Source: Neobacillus sp. SuZ13
GTDB lineage: Bacteria > Bacillota > Bacilli > Bacillales > Cytobacillaceae
Reading direction: 5' to 3'
Assembly: GCF_030123365.1 (NCBI RefSeq)
Contig: NZ_CP126107.1
Location: forward strand, 5,197,501 to 5,261,500
Length of the DNA stretch: 64,000 nt
The notes below the pieces were generated by a model. It ran no database searches. It worked only from the letters and a program-made list of their open reading frames with translations, and was not told where the DNA came from. Shown one piece after another: positions 16,488 to 25,421 of this stretch. Every line of letters starts with the position of its first letter. The first letter of the stretch is position 1. Both the position numbers and the translations under genes were made by a program.

Positions 16488-17976
16488 TCATTACACCTCC
16501 GGATGCGTAATAAAAGATTTTTTCCTGCGTCGCTTCATTTTGGCTTAGCTCAGCGGTAATTCGACCTTCATTCATCACCAAGATGCGGTTACTTAATCCA
16601 AGCAATTCCGGCATTTCGGATGAAATCATAATAATCGAAATACCCTCATCTGTAAGCCTTTTCATAATTTGATAAATTTCGGCCTTTGCGCCAACATCAA
16701 TACCCCTTGTTGGTTCATTCAAAATGAGCACCTTTGGATTCATTTGGAGCCATTTCCCAAGAACCACTTTCTGCTGGTTACCTCCGCTCAGGGTTCTTAC
16801 CTCTACTTTTGGATCATGGACCTTTATTTTTAAATCGTTTACCCATCGGTTGACAATCTCGTCCTTCTTGCGTTTTTGCTGAATACCAAATCTGGAAATT
16901 TTCCGATAAGTGGGTAACAGTAAGTTTTCATAGACTGATAACCCAAGAACAAGACCTTCCTGCTTTCGATCATCTGTAACTAATGCAATTCCGGCATCAA
17001 TCGCACCTCTAGGGCTGTTTACTAGTTTCGAATCAACCTTCACATACCCCGTCATATTCCTATACATCCCGAAGATCGCCTTCGAAAGTTCCGTTTTGCC
17101 GGACCCCATTAAACCAGCAATTCCGAGGATTTCACCTTTTTTCACGGTGAAATTAATGCCTTCAAGGATACCTGGCACCGAAACATCTTTCACTTCCAGG
17201 CAAAGTTGCTTAGATGGTTTACTTTTTTCAGGAAATAATTCCGTCAGCTCACGTCCAACCATCATTGTCACCATATCATCCTTTGTAACGTCCTTCACCA
17301 GAGCACTTCCAATATACTTTCCATCCCTTAAAACTGCGATCGAATCGGCAACCACTAGTACCTCTTCCAACCGGTGAGTAATAAAAATGACACCCATTCC
17401 CTGTTGCTTCAATTCTTTCATAATGGTTAAGAGCTTATTTGTTTCTTCATCATTTAAAGCTGCCGTCGGCTCATCCATAATGATAATTTTCGAATTAAAC
17501 GACAGTGTTTTTGCAATTTCAACCAACTGTTGCTCGGCTACTGATAAATCGGCGATTAATGCGTCAGGGGAGATCTTAGTCAAACCAACCCGATCCAGCC
17601 ACTTCCTTGTTTCCTGCTTAATTTGTTTGCGATCTAAGATACCTTTTGTTTTACGTGGCTCCCGCCCGATAAAGATATTTTCAGCAACACTCATATGCGG
17701 GATAAGGTTAAATTCTTGATAAATGATACTTATTCCAAGGCTTTGTGAATGCTTTGGCCCTTCGATTGTTACTTGATTTCCATTTATGTAGATTTTCCCA
17801 TTGTTTGGCTGGTGAACACCAGCTAGCACCTTCATTAAAGTAGATTTTCCGGCACCATTTTCACCAAGCAAGGCAAGAACTTCAGACTGGTTTACGCGGA
17901 TAGATACTTTATCAAGTGCCTTCACTCCAGGAAATTCCTTCGATATATCTTTCATTTCCAGCAATGCTGTACTCAC
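16480..17976 (-). CDS. rbsA: ribose ABC transporter ATPase (two nucleotide-binding domains)
   Basis: A 498-residue cytoplasmic ATPase with two ABC domains in one chain. Domain 1 has Walker A GENGAGKST, signature LSVAEQQLVEIAK and Walker B IIIMDEPTAAL. Domain 2 has the degenerate Walker A GLMGSGKTE, signature LSGGNQQKV and LILNEPTRGID. This layout is diagnostic for RbsA/AraG/MglA. It starts at GTG 17976 behind AAAGGGGGAG, follows rbsD by about 30 bp and overlaps rbsC. Confidence 0.96.
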   Translation of the reverse strand: MSTALLEMKDISKEFPGVKALDKVSIRVNQSEVLALLGENGAGKSTLMKVLAGVHQPNNGKIYINGNQVTIEGPKHSQSLGISIIYQEFNLIPHMSVAENIFIGREPRKTKGILDRKQIKQETRKWLDRVGLTKISPDALIADLSVAEQQLVEIAKTLSFNSKIIIMDEPTAALNDEETNKLLTIMKELKQQGMGVIFITHRLEEVLVVADSIAVLRDGKYIGSALVKDVTKDDMVTMMVGRELTELFPEKSKPSKQLCLEVKDVSVPGILEGINFTVKKGEILGIAGLMGSGKTELSKAIFGMYRNMTGYVKVDSKLVNSPRGAIDAGIALVTDDRKQEGLVLGLSVYENLLLPTYRKISRFGIQQKRKKDEIVNRWVNDLKIKVHDPKVEVRTLSGGNQQKVVLGKWLQMNPKVLILNEPTRGIDVGAKAEIYQIMKRLTDEGISIIMISSEMPELLGLSNRILVMNEGRITAELSQNEATQEKIFYYASGGVMNA

Positions 17977-18008
17977 TTGCCACTCCCCCTTTGAATGAGG
18001 TCAAATTA

Positions 18009-18407
18009 TTAATAAACGACACCAGCGACTAAGATGACATTCGCATATCCGGTAAACTCACCTGTTCGAATTAATCCCCTTGCCTGTTTTGTTTGCTGCT
18101 TAAATTCCACATGTGGAACATATTCAATCGGAAGATTTGGGAATCTGCTAACGATTTGGTCATGCATCCCAGGACTGGCCGTTTTAACTTCTTCGGCTAA
18201 AATGACTTTTTCCACTTCCAGCTCGGTTAGTACCGCATCAAGCGTTTCTAAAAAACCTGGCAGGCCTTCTTTCAACGCTAAATCAATCCGATGGGTCACA
18301 TTTTCAGGAATCGGTAAACCAGCATCTGTCACCACGACGTAGTCAGTATGACCAGTTTCAGAGATTAATTGATTTATTTTGGGATTTAATATACCACCCT
18401 TTTTCAT
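18009..18407 (-). CDS. rbsD: D-ribose pyranase
   Basis: A 132-residue cytoplasmic mutarotase that converts the pyranose form of ribose to the furanose form used by ribokinase. Features are the N-terminal MKKGGILNPKINQLISETGHTD with the catalytic His, DAGLPIP, and a C-terminal RTGEFTGYANVILVAGV. The length matches RbsD exactly. It is the first transport gene after rbsR; an rbs operator copy lies in the 36-bp rbsR-rbsD junction. GGAGGA precedes the ATG at 18407. Confidence 0.95.
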   Translation of the reverse strand: MKKGGILNPKINQLISETGHTDYVVVTDAGLPIPENVTHRIDLALKEGLPGFLETLDAVLTELEVEKVILAEEVKTASPGMHDQIVSRFPNLPIEYVPHVEFKQQTKQARGLIRTGEFTGYANVILVAGVVY

Positions 18408-18431
18408 AGTTTTCTTCCTCCTAAAATTGAT

Positions 18432-18452
18432 AAATGTAAACGTTTAGATTTT
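18432..18452 (-). promoter_or_regulatory. rbs operator / cre-like site 3, at the rbsR-rbsD junction
   Basis: AAATGTAAACGTTTAGATTTT, identical over the core to two sites upstream of rbsR. The core is a near-palindrome of LacI-family type (TGTAAACGTTTA). It overlaps the rbsR stop codon and lies 25 nt before rbsD. It could be bound by RbsR or by CcpA as a roadblock or second operator. Confidence 0.75.
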
Positions 18453-19454
18453 ATGACATGACTCGCGAATTTTTAATTCTGGTTTCAATAAATACTCCCT
18501 TTTAGGAAGGTTTTCTTTAAAATGAATACGTTCGTACACCAATTGAAAGGCAATTTCACCAATGGTCGTCATCGGACGTGAAACAACAGATAGTTTTGGT
18601 TTGATGAAGGTAGCTATTTCAACATCATCAAAACCGATAAAGGAGACTTCCTCCCCCAACTTCCAATCCAGCTCGGTTAGTGCTTTAACGCAGCCAATCG
18701 TCATCTGGTTATTCGATGAAAATATCGCAGTAGGTCTATTTTTTAAATAAAACAATTGCAACGCACCCTTATAGCCGCTGTTTTCCATAAAATCCCCCTG
18801 ATAAACCAAACTGGGGTCAAAGGGAATATTATATTCCTCGAGCGCTTTCTTATAACCAAGGTAACGTTCCCGACCTGGCGTTGTGTTTTGTGGACCGCAA
18901 ATAATTGCAATGCTCTCGTGTCCCTGCAAAATTAATTGGCGAACAGCCTGGTAGGCTCCATTGACATTATCAACCAAAACCGTATCCACTTCAAAATTCT
19001 TAATTGCCCGGTCAACCGCAACAATTGGGATTCCTTGATCTTGTAACAACTTGATATGGTCCCCTGTTTCATTTGCAGTTGTTATGATGACTCCATCTAC
19101 CCCTCTTTCAATAAAGATTTTCACAATCTCTTCTTCAATAATTGGGGATTCGTTGGTACTGCTAAGTATAGTATAATATCCTTTTTCTCTTGCCTTCTGT
19201 TCAATTCCAGCAACTACGTGAGGAAAAAATGGGTTAGTAATATCAGGCACAATAATACCAATGGTGTTTGTTTCCTTTCTTTTCATGCTCCTCGCCACAG
19301 CACTACGGATATAACCAAGTTCACTGATAGCGCTTACAATCCGGTCTTCAGTTACCTTCCGAACTCCACCTTGGTTATTTATTACCCTTGATACAGTTGC
19401 TATTGAAACTTTTGCAAGCTTAGCTACATCCTCAATTGTTGGTTTGTACTCCAT
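18444..19454 (-). CDS. rbsR: LacI-family ribose operon repressor
   Basis: A 336-residue LacI/GalR-family regulator. The N-terminal helix-turn-helix and hinge are intact: TIEDVAKLAKVSIATVSRVIN, then a hinge helix near residues 50-60 (SAVARSMKRK). The C-terminal part is a ribose-type periplasmic-binding fold with IGIIVPDITNPFFP, VDTVLVDNVNGAY and FIGFDDVE. First gene of the operon; it presumably represses rbsRDACBK until ribose binds. Autoregulation is supported by two operator copies upstream and one at its 3' end. SD TAGGAG precedes the ATG at 19454. Confidence 0.94.
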   Translation of the reverse strand: MEYKPTIEDVAKLAKVSIATVSRVINNQGGVRKVTEDRIVSAISELGYIRSAVARSMKRKETNTIGIIVPDITNPFFPHVVAGIEQKAREKGYYTILSSTNESPIIEEEIVKIFIERGVDGVIITTANETGDHIKLLQDQGIPIVAVDRAIKNFEVDTVLVDNVNGAYQAVRQLILQGHESIAIICGPQNTTPGRERYLGYKKALEEYNIPFDPSLVYQGDFMENSGYKGALQLFYLKNRPTAIFSSNNQMTIGCVKALTELDWKLGEEVSFIGFDDVEIATFIKPKLSVVSRPMTTIGEIAFQLVYERIHFKENLPKREYLLKPELKIRESCHKI

Positions 19455-19484
19455 AATATGTAAACTCCTAAAATATAAAATCCC

Positions 19485-19505
19485 AAATGTAAACGTTTAG
19501 ATTTT
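19485..19505 (-). promoter_or_regulatory. rbs operator / cre-like site 2
   Basis: AAATGTAAACGTTTAGATTTT in the rbsR leader, 31 bp before the rbsR start. It is identical to sites 1 and 3. Confidence 0.8.
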
Positions 19506-19560
19506 CTAAAACAACATCTCTTCTTTTAAAGAGTTTAGAAAGGTTTTCTATCTTTAATAA

Positions 19561-19581
19561 AAATGTAAACGTTTAGATTTT
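19561..19581 (-). promoter_or_regulatory. rbs operator / cre-like site 1, at the transcription start
   Basis: AAATGTAAACGTTTAGATTTT, 76 bp from site 2 (start to start). It begins about 10 nt downstream of the -10, so bound repressor would cover the start point. The core also fits the CcpA cre consensus closely, so both RbsR and CcpA could use it. Confidence 0.85.
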
Positions 19582-19590
19582 TATAAATTG

Positions 19591-19619
19591 ATAATATCAC
19601 CGCTTATGAATGTAGGCAA
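19591..19619 (-). promoter_or_regulatory. promoter of the rbs operon
   Basis: On the minus strand there is a -35 TTGCCT (19614-19619), a 17-bp spacer and a -10 TATTAT (19591-19596), directly followed by operator site 1. Confidence 0.75.
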
Positions 19620-19887
19620 GAACGTTTTTTATAAAAATTTACAATTAATTTTGTATCTTTAAAATAGGATAATAATATGATAACAATTATTCACATAAAC
19701 TACAGTTCCATTTTCCCTGCAAATATGGATTCTTTTACACTCAAGAAAGTAGAACTACTGTGTAATAGGCATTCTAGAAGTGATCACTTGAAAGTCGGGA
19801 GTTCATTTACTCATTAACGATATTTTAAAAAAGTAAATCCCTTCTAAAATTTCAAGGTGAAAAATTTTTCAATCGGATTAAGCTTTG

Positions 19888-19900
19888 GTGCCTGACACCA
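19888..19900. repeat. dispersed palindrome GGTGCCTGACACC, copy 5
   Basis: Exact copy, 25 bp before the start of the PlsY-type gene. The preceding 19620-19887 interval is AT-rich and shows no gene. Confidence 0.85.
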
Positions 19901-19924
19901 AAATTGTAATTGAAGGTGATACGG

Positions 19925-20485
19925 ATGATTTGGTTGTATTTTGTTTTATCCTACTTAATTGGAAGCTTCATGTTTGGATTTCTTGTTACAAAAACATTGT
20001 TTCATAAGGATATCCGCCGTGAAGGGAGTGGAAATGTTGGGGCCAGGAATGCCGGCCGCCTACATGGGAAAAAGGCATTTGTGTTGATATTTCTAGGTGA
20101 TGCTCTAAAAGGGGTTCTCGTTATATTGATCGCTCGCTATTTTGGTTTCTCTGCCCAGATTCAACTTGTTGGTTTAGGCTTGGCCATATTAGGACATTTG
20201 AAACCAATTACGTTGAACTTTAAGGGAGGGAAAGGGATCTCAACCTTTATTGGCGGGATCATCATGTTTGAACCGCTTCTTGTTTTCGTGATTGCCGGAG
20301 TATTTCTTGTCCTTTTTCCCTTTACTAAGAGTTTCACCTTTTCAGGCCTAGGGGCATTCCTTTTCATTCCCGTTTTTCTATTATTCTTAGATTATGATTG
20401 GATATGCTTTGCTGCAGCATTAGGAATCTTATTCTTCATTTTTCTGGCCCATTGGGAAAATATTAAGCTGAGACTAAGAAGGTAG
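19925..20485 (+). CDS. plsY: PlsY-family acyl-phosphate:glycerol-3-phosphate acyltransferase
   Basis: A 186-residue polytopic membrane acyltransferase of the PlsY family, which acylates glycerol-3-phosphate with acyl-phosphate in phospholipid synthesis. Diagnostic motifs are intact: SYLIGSFMFGF in helix 1, REGSGNVGARNAGR in loop 1, and GHLKPITLNFKGGKGISTF in the second conserved loop. I choose ATG 19925 with AAGGTGA upstream; a TTG at 19910 would add five residues. It stands alone and may be a second copy beside the usual yneS-type plsY elsewhere in such genomes (inference). Confidence 0.9.
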   Translation: MIWLYFVLSYLIGSFMFGFLVTKTLFHKDIRREGSGNVGARNAGRLHGKKAFVLIFLGDALKGVLVILIARYFGFSAQIQLVGLGLAILGHLKPITLNFKGGKGISTFIGGIIMFEPLLVFVIAGVFLVLFPFTKSFTFSGLGAFLFIPVFLLFLDYDWICFAAALGILFFIFLAHWENIKLRLRR

Positions 20486-20584
20486 AAATGTATGGATCTC
20501 ACCGGTGGCTTAGATTGGCATATAACTGGTCCACAATGACCATTTAAGGAATACAAAAGCTTCTATAACTCTGTTTTTCAAATT

Positions 20585-21290
20585 GAACGGGCATCATACA
20601 TTTCCTATGGTTACTGTTCACACTGTTTTTTTATTGAACGGGTATTATACACCTCCTATGGTTACCGTTCTCACTGTTTTTTTGACTGAACGGGCATCAT
20701 ACACCTCCTATGGTTACCGTTCTCACTGTTTTTTTGACTGAACGGGCATCATACACCTCCTATGGTTACCGTTCTCACTGTTTTTTTGCCGAACGGGCAT
20801 CATACACCTCCTATGGTTACCGTTCTCACTGTTTTTTTGACTGAACGGGCATCATACACCTCCTATGGTTACCGTTCTCACTGTTTTTTTGACTGAACGG
20901 GCATCATACACCTCCTATGGTTACCGTTCTCACTGTTTTTTTGCCGAACGGGCATCATACACCTCCTATGGTTACCGTTCTCACTGTTTTTTTGACTGAA
21001 CGGGCATCATACACCTCCTATGGTTACCGTTCTCACTGTTTTTTTGACTGAACGGGCATCATACACCTCCTTTGGTTACCGTTCACACTGTTTTTTTGCC
21101 TAAACGGGCATCATACGCCTCCTTTGGTTACCGTTCACACTGTTTTTTGCTCGAACGGGCATCATACGCCTCCTTTGGTTACCGTCCACACTGTTTTTTT
21201 AACTGAACGGGCATCATACACTTCCTATGGTTACCGTTCACACTGTTTTTTTGCTTGAACGGGCATCATACACCTCCTATGGTTTATACG
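20585..21290. repeat. tandem repeat, about 14 units of 51-52 bp
   Basis: Units start near 20585, 20636, 20688, 20740, 20791, 20843, 20895, 20946, 20998, 21050, 21101, 21153, 21205 and 21257. Each begins GAACGGGCATCATAC, continues through CCTCCTATGGTTACCGTTC and ends in a run of six or seven T. GAACGG and CCGTTC pair within each unit, giving a hairpin followed by T-rich DNA on the plus strand. On the minus strand each unit reads AGGAGGTGTATGATG, a ribosome-binding site plus ATG. Central units are nearly identical and outer ones have drifted. There are no intervening unique spacers, so it is not a CRISPR. It fills most of a 942-bp gap without conventional genes. Confidence 0.92.
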
Positions 21291-21427
21291 ATGGCGCCTT
21301 TGCTTAAACTCAATAGCAACCTGATATCCTAACCATAACTCTTAACAAAGCTCTTCCAACAGTACCTTAACTGTAAAGACTCTTAAAAAGATGTATAAAA
21401 AGACCTAGGATGTAATATTTATTTTGT

Positions 21428-21733
21428 GTGGCTTTATTTTTCTTACTTATTATTTGGGGGTGGATGTCTCTGAACGCGGTAAGAATAATTCAATGGCTGT
21501 TGGGTGGATTGCTTCTCATCTATGGGATTTATCTTATTTTTGGAGTACAGGAGTTCTTTGGAACCTTAGCTATAATTGCTGCCTTTTTTATCTTTCCGAG
21601 TATTAGAAAAGGACCAAAAAAATCTTATAGCAACGATTATCAAAATGATACAGACTACTCCGATAACAATGTCGATACCGATTCCAGCGGGGATTCTGGA
21701 GGAGATTCCGGTGGAGACAGCGGCGGGGATTAA
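21428..21733 (+). CDS. small membrane protein with Ser/Gly/Asp-rich tail
   Basis: About 101 residues. Two hydrophobic helices (roughly residues 2-13 and 19-52) precede a hydrophilic tail rich in Asp, Asn and Ser, ending in four SGD/SGGD repeats. I do not recognise a family. The start is uncertain: GTG at 21428 gives both helices but has a weak SD, whereas ATG at 21464 sits only 3 nt after GGGGG. A terminator shared with the convergent ferritin-like gene follows. The tail of short GDSGGD repeats resembles those of small Bacillus membrane proteins of unknown role. Confidence 0.55.
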   Translation: MALFFLLIIWGWMSLNAVRIIQWLLGGLLLIYGIYLIFGVQEFFGTLAIIAAFFIFPSIRKGPKKSYSNDYQNDTDYSDNNVDTDSSGDSGGDSGGDSGGD

Positions 21734-21760
21734 TGACCACTGATAAACACAAATAAAAAT

Positions 21761-21784
21761 ACCCTTGCCTTTAGAGACAAGGGT
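21761..21784. terminator. bidirectional terminator
   Basis: ACCCTTG pairs with CAAGGGT around a 10-nt loop between the convergent stops at 21733 and 21812. Confidence 0.7.
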
Positions 21785-21811
21785 GAACTTTTGCCCGTTA
21801 ACCATCTGGGT

Positions 21812-22255
21812 TTACTTATTTTTAGAATAATAGTACAAAAACCAGACTGCATGATTTTGCTCATCAGCGGCCGCCCTTCGAAATGCTTCTTTTATGGAAG
21901 GATCCGAAGCACCATCAGCAACTTCCAGGTAAAAATCCACCGTCATTTGCTCATCTTGTAAAGCAAACTCTAATCCTTCTAAGTAAACATCTGGACATTC
22001 TTCACTGAGCTTTGGTTGTTGTGGCTTTCTTCCGGTCAGCTGAGTATAAATCTGTTCAAATTGTTTATGGTGCTTTATTTCATCTTGGCGAATTTCAAGG
22101 ATTTGACTTTTCTCCTTCTCATTGGTAGCTAATTTTGCTAATTTACTATAACAATGGATGGCATTGTACTCACCATTAATTGCTTTTTCAACTTCTCTAA
22201 TCAGTTTATTATTTTGTCTATATAAAGCATCGTAATAATTCGTGTACGGATACAT
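21812..22255 (-). CDS. ferritin-like / rubrerythrin-fold protein (YhjR-like)
   Basis: A 147-residue four-helix-bundle protein of the ferritin-like superfamily. Candidate di-iron ligands are spaced as expected: Glu in NGEYNAIHCY (helix 1), ExxxH-type in RQDEIKHHKQF (helix 2), Glu in LQDEQMTVDFYLE (helix 3) and DEQNHAVWF (helix 4). The N terminus is Tyr-rich (MYPYTNYYDALY), as in the B. subtilis YhjR group that I recall as sporulation-linked. Function is unproven; iron or peroxide handling in spores is a guess. It is monocistronic. Confidence 0.75.
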   Translation of the reverse strand: MYPYTNYYDALYRQNNKLIREVEKAINGEYNAIHCYSKLAKLATNEKEKSQILEIRQDEIKHHKQFEQIYTQLTGRKPQQPKLSEECPDVYLEGLEFALQDEQMTVDFYLEVADGASDPSIKEAFRRAAADEQNHAVWFLYYYSKNK

Positions 22256-22632
22256 AGTAAAACCTCCCCGTTTTCTCTCAAAAATATCCTACGTGAAACG
22301 AGACTCTCGGGTGCCTACTATTGAGTACTTTTCCCTAAAAACATTATGAAAATATCAACAATGGTGCCTAACACCGTTTAGAATTTTATACTTTTAGAAA
22401 GAATGGATTAGGGGATGCTTCAAGAAGTATGTGGAACTTCTAACTTAACAAAGTTCCTATTATTTTTATTGATATTAACTTACTGAACTGCTTATGCATT
22501 AGCAACAAAACAAATTTTTATCCATATGATAATGATAGGATTTTTCATGGACGTGGATTCAATTAACATCACGTTCGGCCCCTTCATCAGCATATTTTGC
22601 TTCTCAAAAACTGATAAAACGGAGGTTTCTAC
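22256..22632. other. intergenic stretch without a recognised gene
   Basis: 377 bp between the divergent ferritin-like and lipoprotein genes. It holds a degenerate copy of the dispersed palindrome (22363-22375) and must contain both promoters. ATGATAATGATAGG near 22526-22539 resembles half of a Fur box but is not convincing. Nothing else was seen. Confidence 0.5.
22363..22375. repeat. dispersed palindrome variant GGTGCCTAACACC, copy 6
   Basis: One mismatch to consensus, in the intergenic gap upstream of the lipoprotein gene. Confidence 0.7.
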
Positions 22633-23079
22633 ATGAAAAAGAAGGTATTAGTATTCGCTGCTGCAATTTTATTTCTCCTGAGTGGTTGTTCTTTACTAAA
22701 TGATGCAAAAGATACTCTCTCGTATGTGAATGATGCAACGGACTATCTAAATAAAGCGACAGCTTTTGCAAATGATGCTCCATCTGTTGCGCAACAAGCC
22801 GTAAGCGACCAGCAGGCCACCGCAGAACTAAAAAAGATGCTCCAGGAAATGAAACAAGAAATCAATACATTCAATAAACTCCAAGCACCAGAAATAGCAG
22901 CCGACTTACATCAGCAACTTGTTGACCAAAACAACAAATTAACAGCTGGCATAGATCTATATTTAAAAAATATCCAGAATGGATTACTCGACCCTTCTAC
23001 CCTTGAAAACACAGAAATTTTTCAAAGTGTCCAAGAAATAAGCAACATCCTTGATCAAATAAAACAACTAGGTCAGTAA
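22633..23079 (+). CDS. small lipoprotein, DUF6376-like
   Basis: A 148-residue predicted lipoprotein. The signal peptide ends in the lipobox LLSGC (Cys 19). The mature part is helical: LLNDAKDTLSYVNDATDYLNKATAFANDAP, then a coiled-coil-like region around LKKMLQEMKQEINTF and a C-terminal amphipathic helix. It resembles the DUF6376 lipoproteins of Bacillus as I recall them; no function is known. GGAGG lies 7 nt before the ATG at 22633. It is monocistronic with a hairpin downstream. Confidence 0.7.
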   Translation: MKKKVLVFAAAILFLLSGCSLLNDAKDTLSYVNDATDYLNKATAFANDAPSVAQQAVSDQQATAELKKMLQEMKQEINTFNKLQAPEIAADLHQQLVDQNNKLTAGIDLYLKNIQNGLLDPSTLENTEIFQSVQEISNILDQIKQLGQ

Positions 23080-23119
23080 TAGTTAATTCAAAACCTCAGT
23101 TCAAGTAATATCTTAAGGT

Positions 23120-23151
23120 GGTCACATTGAAAGGAACTTCTCGATGTGACC
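23120..23151 (+). terminator. terminator hairpin after the lipoprotein gene
   Basis: GGTCACAT pairs with ATGTGACC around a 16-nt loop, followed by CATTTCATTTTAT. Confidence 0.55.
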
Positions 23152-23335
23152 CATTTCATTTTATGCACTCTTCTCTATTTCTTCATAAAAACCCCCCTCT
23201 TCATTGCCTCGAAAATTAGCTCACCATATTTGCCTATACCAAAGAATTTGATGTTATTATAGTAACAATATTAGAAATTAGCATTTAACATATTGGGAGG
23301 TGCTGTCTCTCATATAAGGACAGTTGTCGATAAGC

Positions 23336-23348
23336 GGTGCCTGACACC
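23336..23348. repeat. dispersed palindrome GGTGCCTGACACC, copy 7
   Basis: Exact copy, 26 bp before the start of the molybdopterin oxidoreductase gene. Confidence 0.85.
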
Positions 23349-23374
23349 AAACACGAAAGGAGATTGATAAGGCT

Positions 23375-25417
23375 ATGAGTTCTTATATTCAGGAACGAGA
23401 TGGTGTTTTTCATGGGGTTTGCCCGCTGGATTGCCCGGATCAGTGTGGTTTACTTCTACATAAGGAAAATGGGAAGATTATTAAAGTGGAAGGAGACCCA
23501 GAGCACCCGGTCACCAAAGGGCATATTTGCAACAAAGTCCGGAATATGACGGAACGAATCTATGATAAAGACCGCTTGAAATACCCGCTAAAACGGACCG
23601 GCCCCAAAGGAGAAGGCAAGTTCGAACGAATCAGTTGGAAGGAAGCCATCGAGACCATTTCCTCCCGGTGGACCAATTTAATAGAATCTAGCGGACCGGA
23701 AAGCATCCTTCCCTACAGCTTTTACGGAAATATGGGCCGGCTTAATGCTGAGGGTATGGACCGCCGCTTCTTCCATCGCCTCGGGGCTTCCCGCTTGGAT
23801 CAAACGATCTGCTCTGCAGCCGGATCTGTAGGCTATAAGTATACGATGGGCGGCAGCATTGGCATCGACCCGGAAGATACGATTCATTCCAAGCTATTCC
23901 TATTTTGGGGGATTAATGCCGCCAGCACCAACATGCATCAAGTCGCCCTTGCCCAAAAAGCCCGTAAACAAAACGGTGCCAAAATCATCGTTATTGATGT
24001 TCTCAAAAATCAAACTGGTAGATTAGCAGATTGGTTTATTCCGATTTTACCTGGCACGGACAGTGCCCTCGCTTTGGGGATGATGCACATCCTATTTGCC
24101 GAAAACCTGGTCAACCAAGATTTTTTAGAAAAGTATACAATCGGTCACAAGGAACTGCGTGAGCATGTCATCCAATACGACCCAAGCACCGTTTCAGCAA
24201 TCACAGGTGTCCCAGTAGATGATATATACAAACTGGCCCGAATGTACGGTGAAACATCACCAGCATTTATCCGCATCGGAAATGGACCACAGCATCATGA
24301 CAATGGCGGCATGTTCGTCCGGACTGTCTCCTGCCTTCCAGCCCTTACAGGCCAATGGCTTGTCAAAGGAGGCGGCGCAATCAAAGGAAATTCGGCCTAT
24401 CTGGCACCGAATACCGCGCACTTACAACGACCGGAATTATTGAAAAATAAACAAACCCGCGTGATTAACATGAACGTACTGGGCGACACGTTGCTCTCAC
24501 TAGACCCACCCGTGAAATCACTCTATGTGTACGGGTCTAATCCTGCCGTAGTCGCACCTAATTCCACTAAGGTCAGAAAAGGTCTAGCGCGTGAAGATTT
24601 ATTTACGGTGGTTCATGATTTATTTTTAACAGAAACGGCCAAATATGCGGATATCGTTTTACCTGCGACATCCTCCTTTGAAAACACTGACATGTACACA
24701 TCGTATTGGCATCATTACATTCAGTTGCAGCAGCCGATCATTGAACCATTTGCTGAGTCAAAATCCAATGTTGAGGTGTTCCGATTGCTTGCCAAGGGGA
24801 TGGATTTCACGGAACCACTTTTTCAGGAAACGGAAGCGGTGATGATTACACAAGCCTTGGATAATCCGTGCAATCCTTATTTAAACGGGATTAGCTATGA
24901 ATCTTTAGTGGAACAGACATTCATGAAAGCCCAGGTAAAACCGATATTCCCTGGCACACTTGAAACCCCTAGTGGAAAAATTGAGTTATTTTCTGAAAAG
25001 ATGAAAGAAAATGGGTACCCCCCATTGCCAACCTACGTACCATTAGAAGATGATGGAAACCACCGATACCAATTTGTTCCAGGCCCAAATCATAATTTCT
25101 TAAATTCTACCTTTTCAAACAATCAAAAGCATATGACGTTGGAAAAAGAGCCGAAAGTCTATATGAATCAACTTGATGCCTTAACGGAGGGTATTGAAGA
25201 TGGCGATACGGTTCGAATCTGGAACCAGCGCGGTGAATGCGAACTGAAGGTTTCTGTAGGGGACCAAGTCCTGCCAGGAGTCGTGGTGACGCAAGGTCTT
25301 TGGGCTGATACAGACGACTCGAAACAGCTAGTAAATGCACTCACTCCCGACCGTATCGCCGATATGGGCGGCGGCGCCACCTTCTTCTCAGGGCGTGTAA
25401 GTGTATCAAAAAGATAA
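23375..25417 (+). CDS. molybdopterin-dependent oxidoreductase (YoaE/YyaE-like)
   Basis: A 680-residue cytoplasmic enzyme of the DMSO-reductase superfamily. The N-terminal 4Fe-4S motif is intact (VCPLDCPDQCG, then a fourth Cys in HICNK). The molybdopterin domain follows, with DQTICSAAGSVG, GINAASTNMHQ, LPGTDSALALGMMH and VYGSNPAVVAPNS. The C-terminal dinucleotide-binding domain includes GPNHNFLNSTFSN and EDGDTVRIWN. There is no Tat signal. Size and layout match B. subtilis YoaE, whose substrate is unknown; formate-dehydrogenase-like activity is only an annotation habit. It is monocistronic with an AAAGGAG SD; no accessory genes are adjacent. Confidence 0.88.
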   Translation: MSSYIQERDGVFHGVCPLDCPDQCGLLLHKENGKIIKVEGDPEHPVTKGHICNKVRNMTERIYDKDRLKYPLKRTGPKGEGKFERISWKEAIETISSRWTNLIESSGPESILPYSFYGNMGRLNAEGMDRRFFHRLGASRLDQTICSAAGSVGYKYTMGGSIGIDPEDTIHSKLFLFWGINAASTNMHQVALAQKARKQNGAKIIVIDVLKNQTGRLADWFIPILPGTDSALALGMMHILFAENLVNQDFLEKYTIGHKELREHVIQYDPSTVSAITGVPVDDIYKLARMYGETSPAFIRIGNGPQHHDNGGMFVRTVSCLPALTGQWLVKGGGAIKGNSAYLAPNTAHLQRPELLKNKQTRVINMNVLGDTLLSLDPPVKSLYVYGSNPAVVAPNSTKVRKGLAREDLFTVVHDLFLTETAKYADIVLPATSSFENTDMYTSYWHHYIQLQQPIIEPFAESKSNVEVFRLLAKGMDFTEPLFQETEAVMITQALDNPCNPYLNGISYESLVEQTFMKAQVKPIFPGTLETPSGKIELFSEKMKENGYPPLPTYVPLEDDGNHRYQFVPGPNHNFLNSTFSNNQKHMTLEKEPKVYMNQLDALTEGIEDGDTVRIWNQRGECELKVSVGDQVLPGVVVTQGLWADTDDSKQLVNALTPDRIADMGGGATFFSGRVSVSKR

Positions 25418-25421
25418 AAAT

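Noticed and set aside
20585..21290. CRISPR array.
   Set aside because: Units are contiguous 51-52-bp repeats with no unique spacers and no cas genes nearby.
22524..22542. Fur box upstream of the lipoprotein gene.
   Set aside because: Only about half of the 19-bp consensus is matched and the gene has no iron link.
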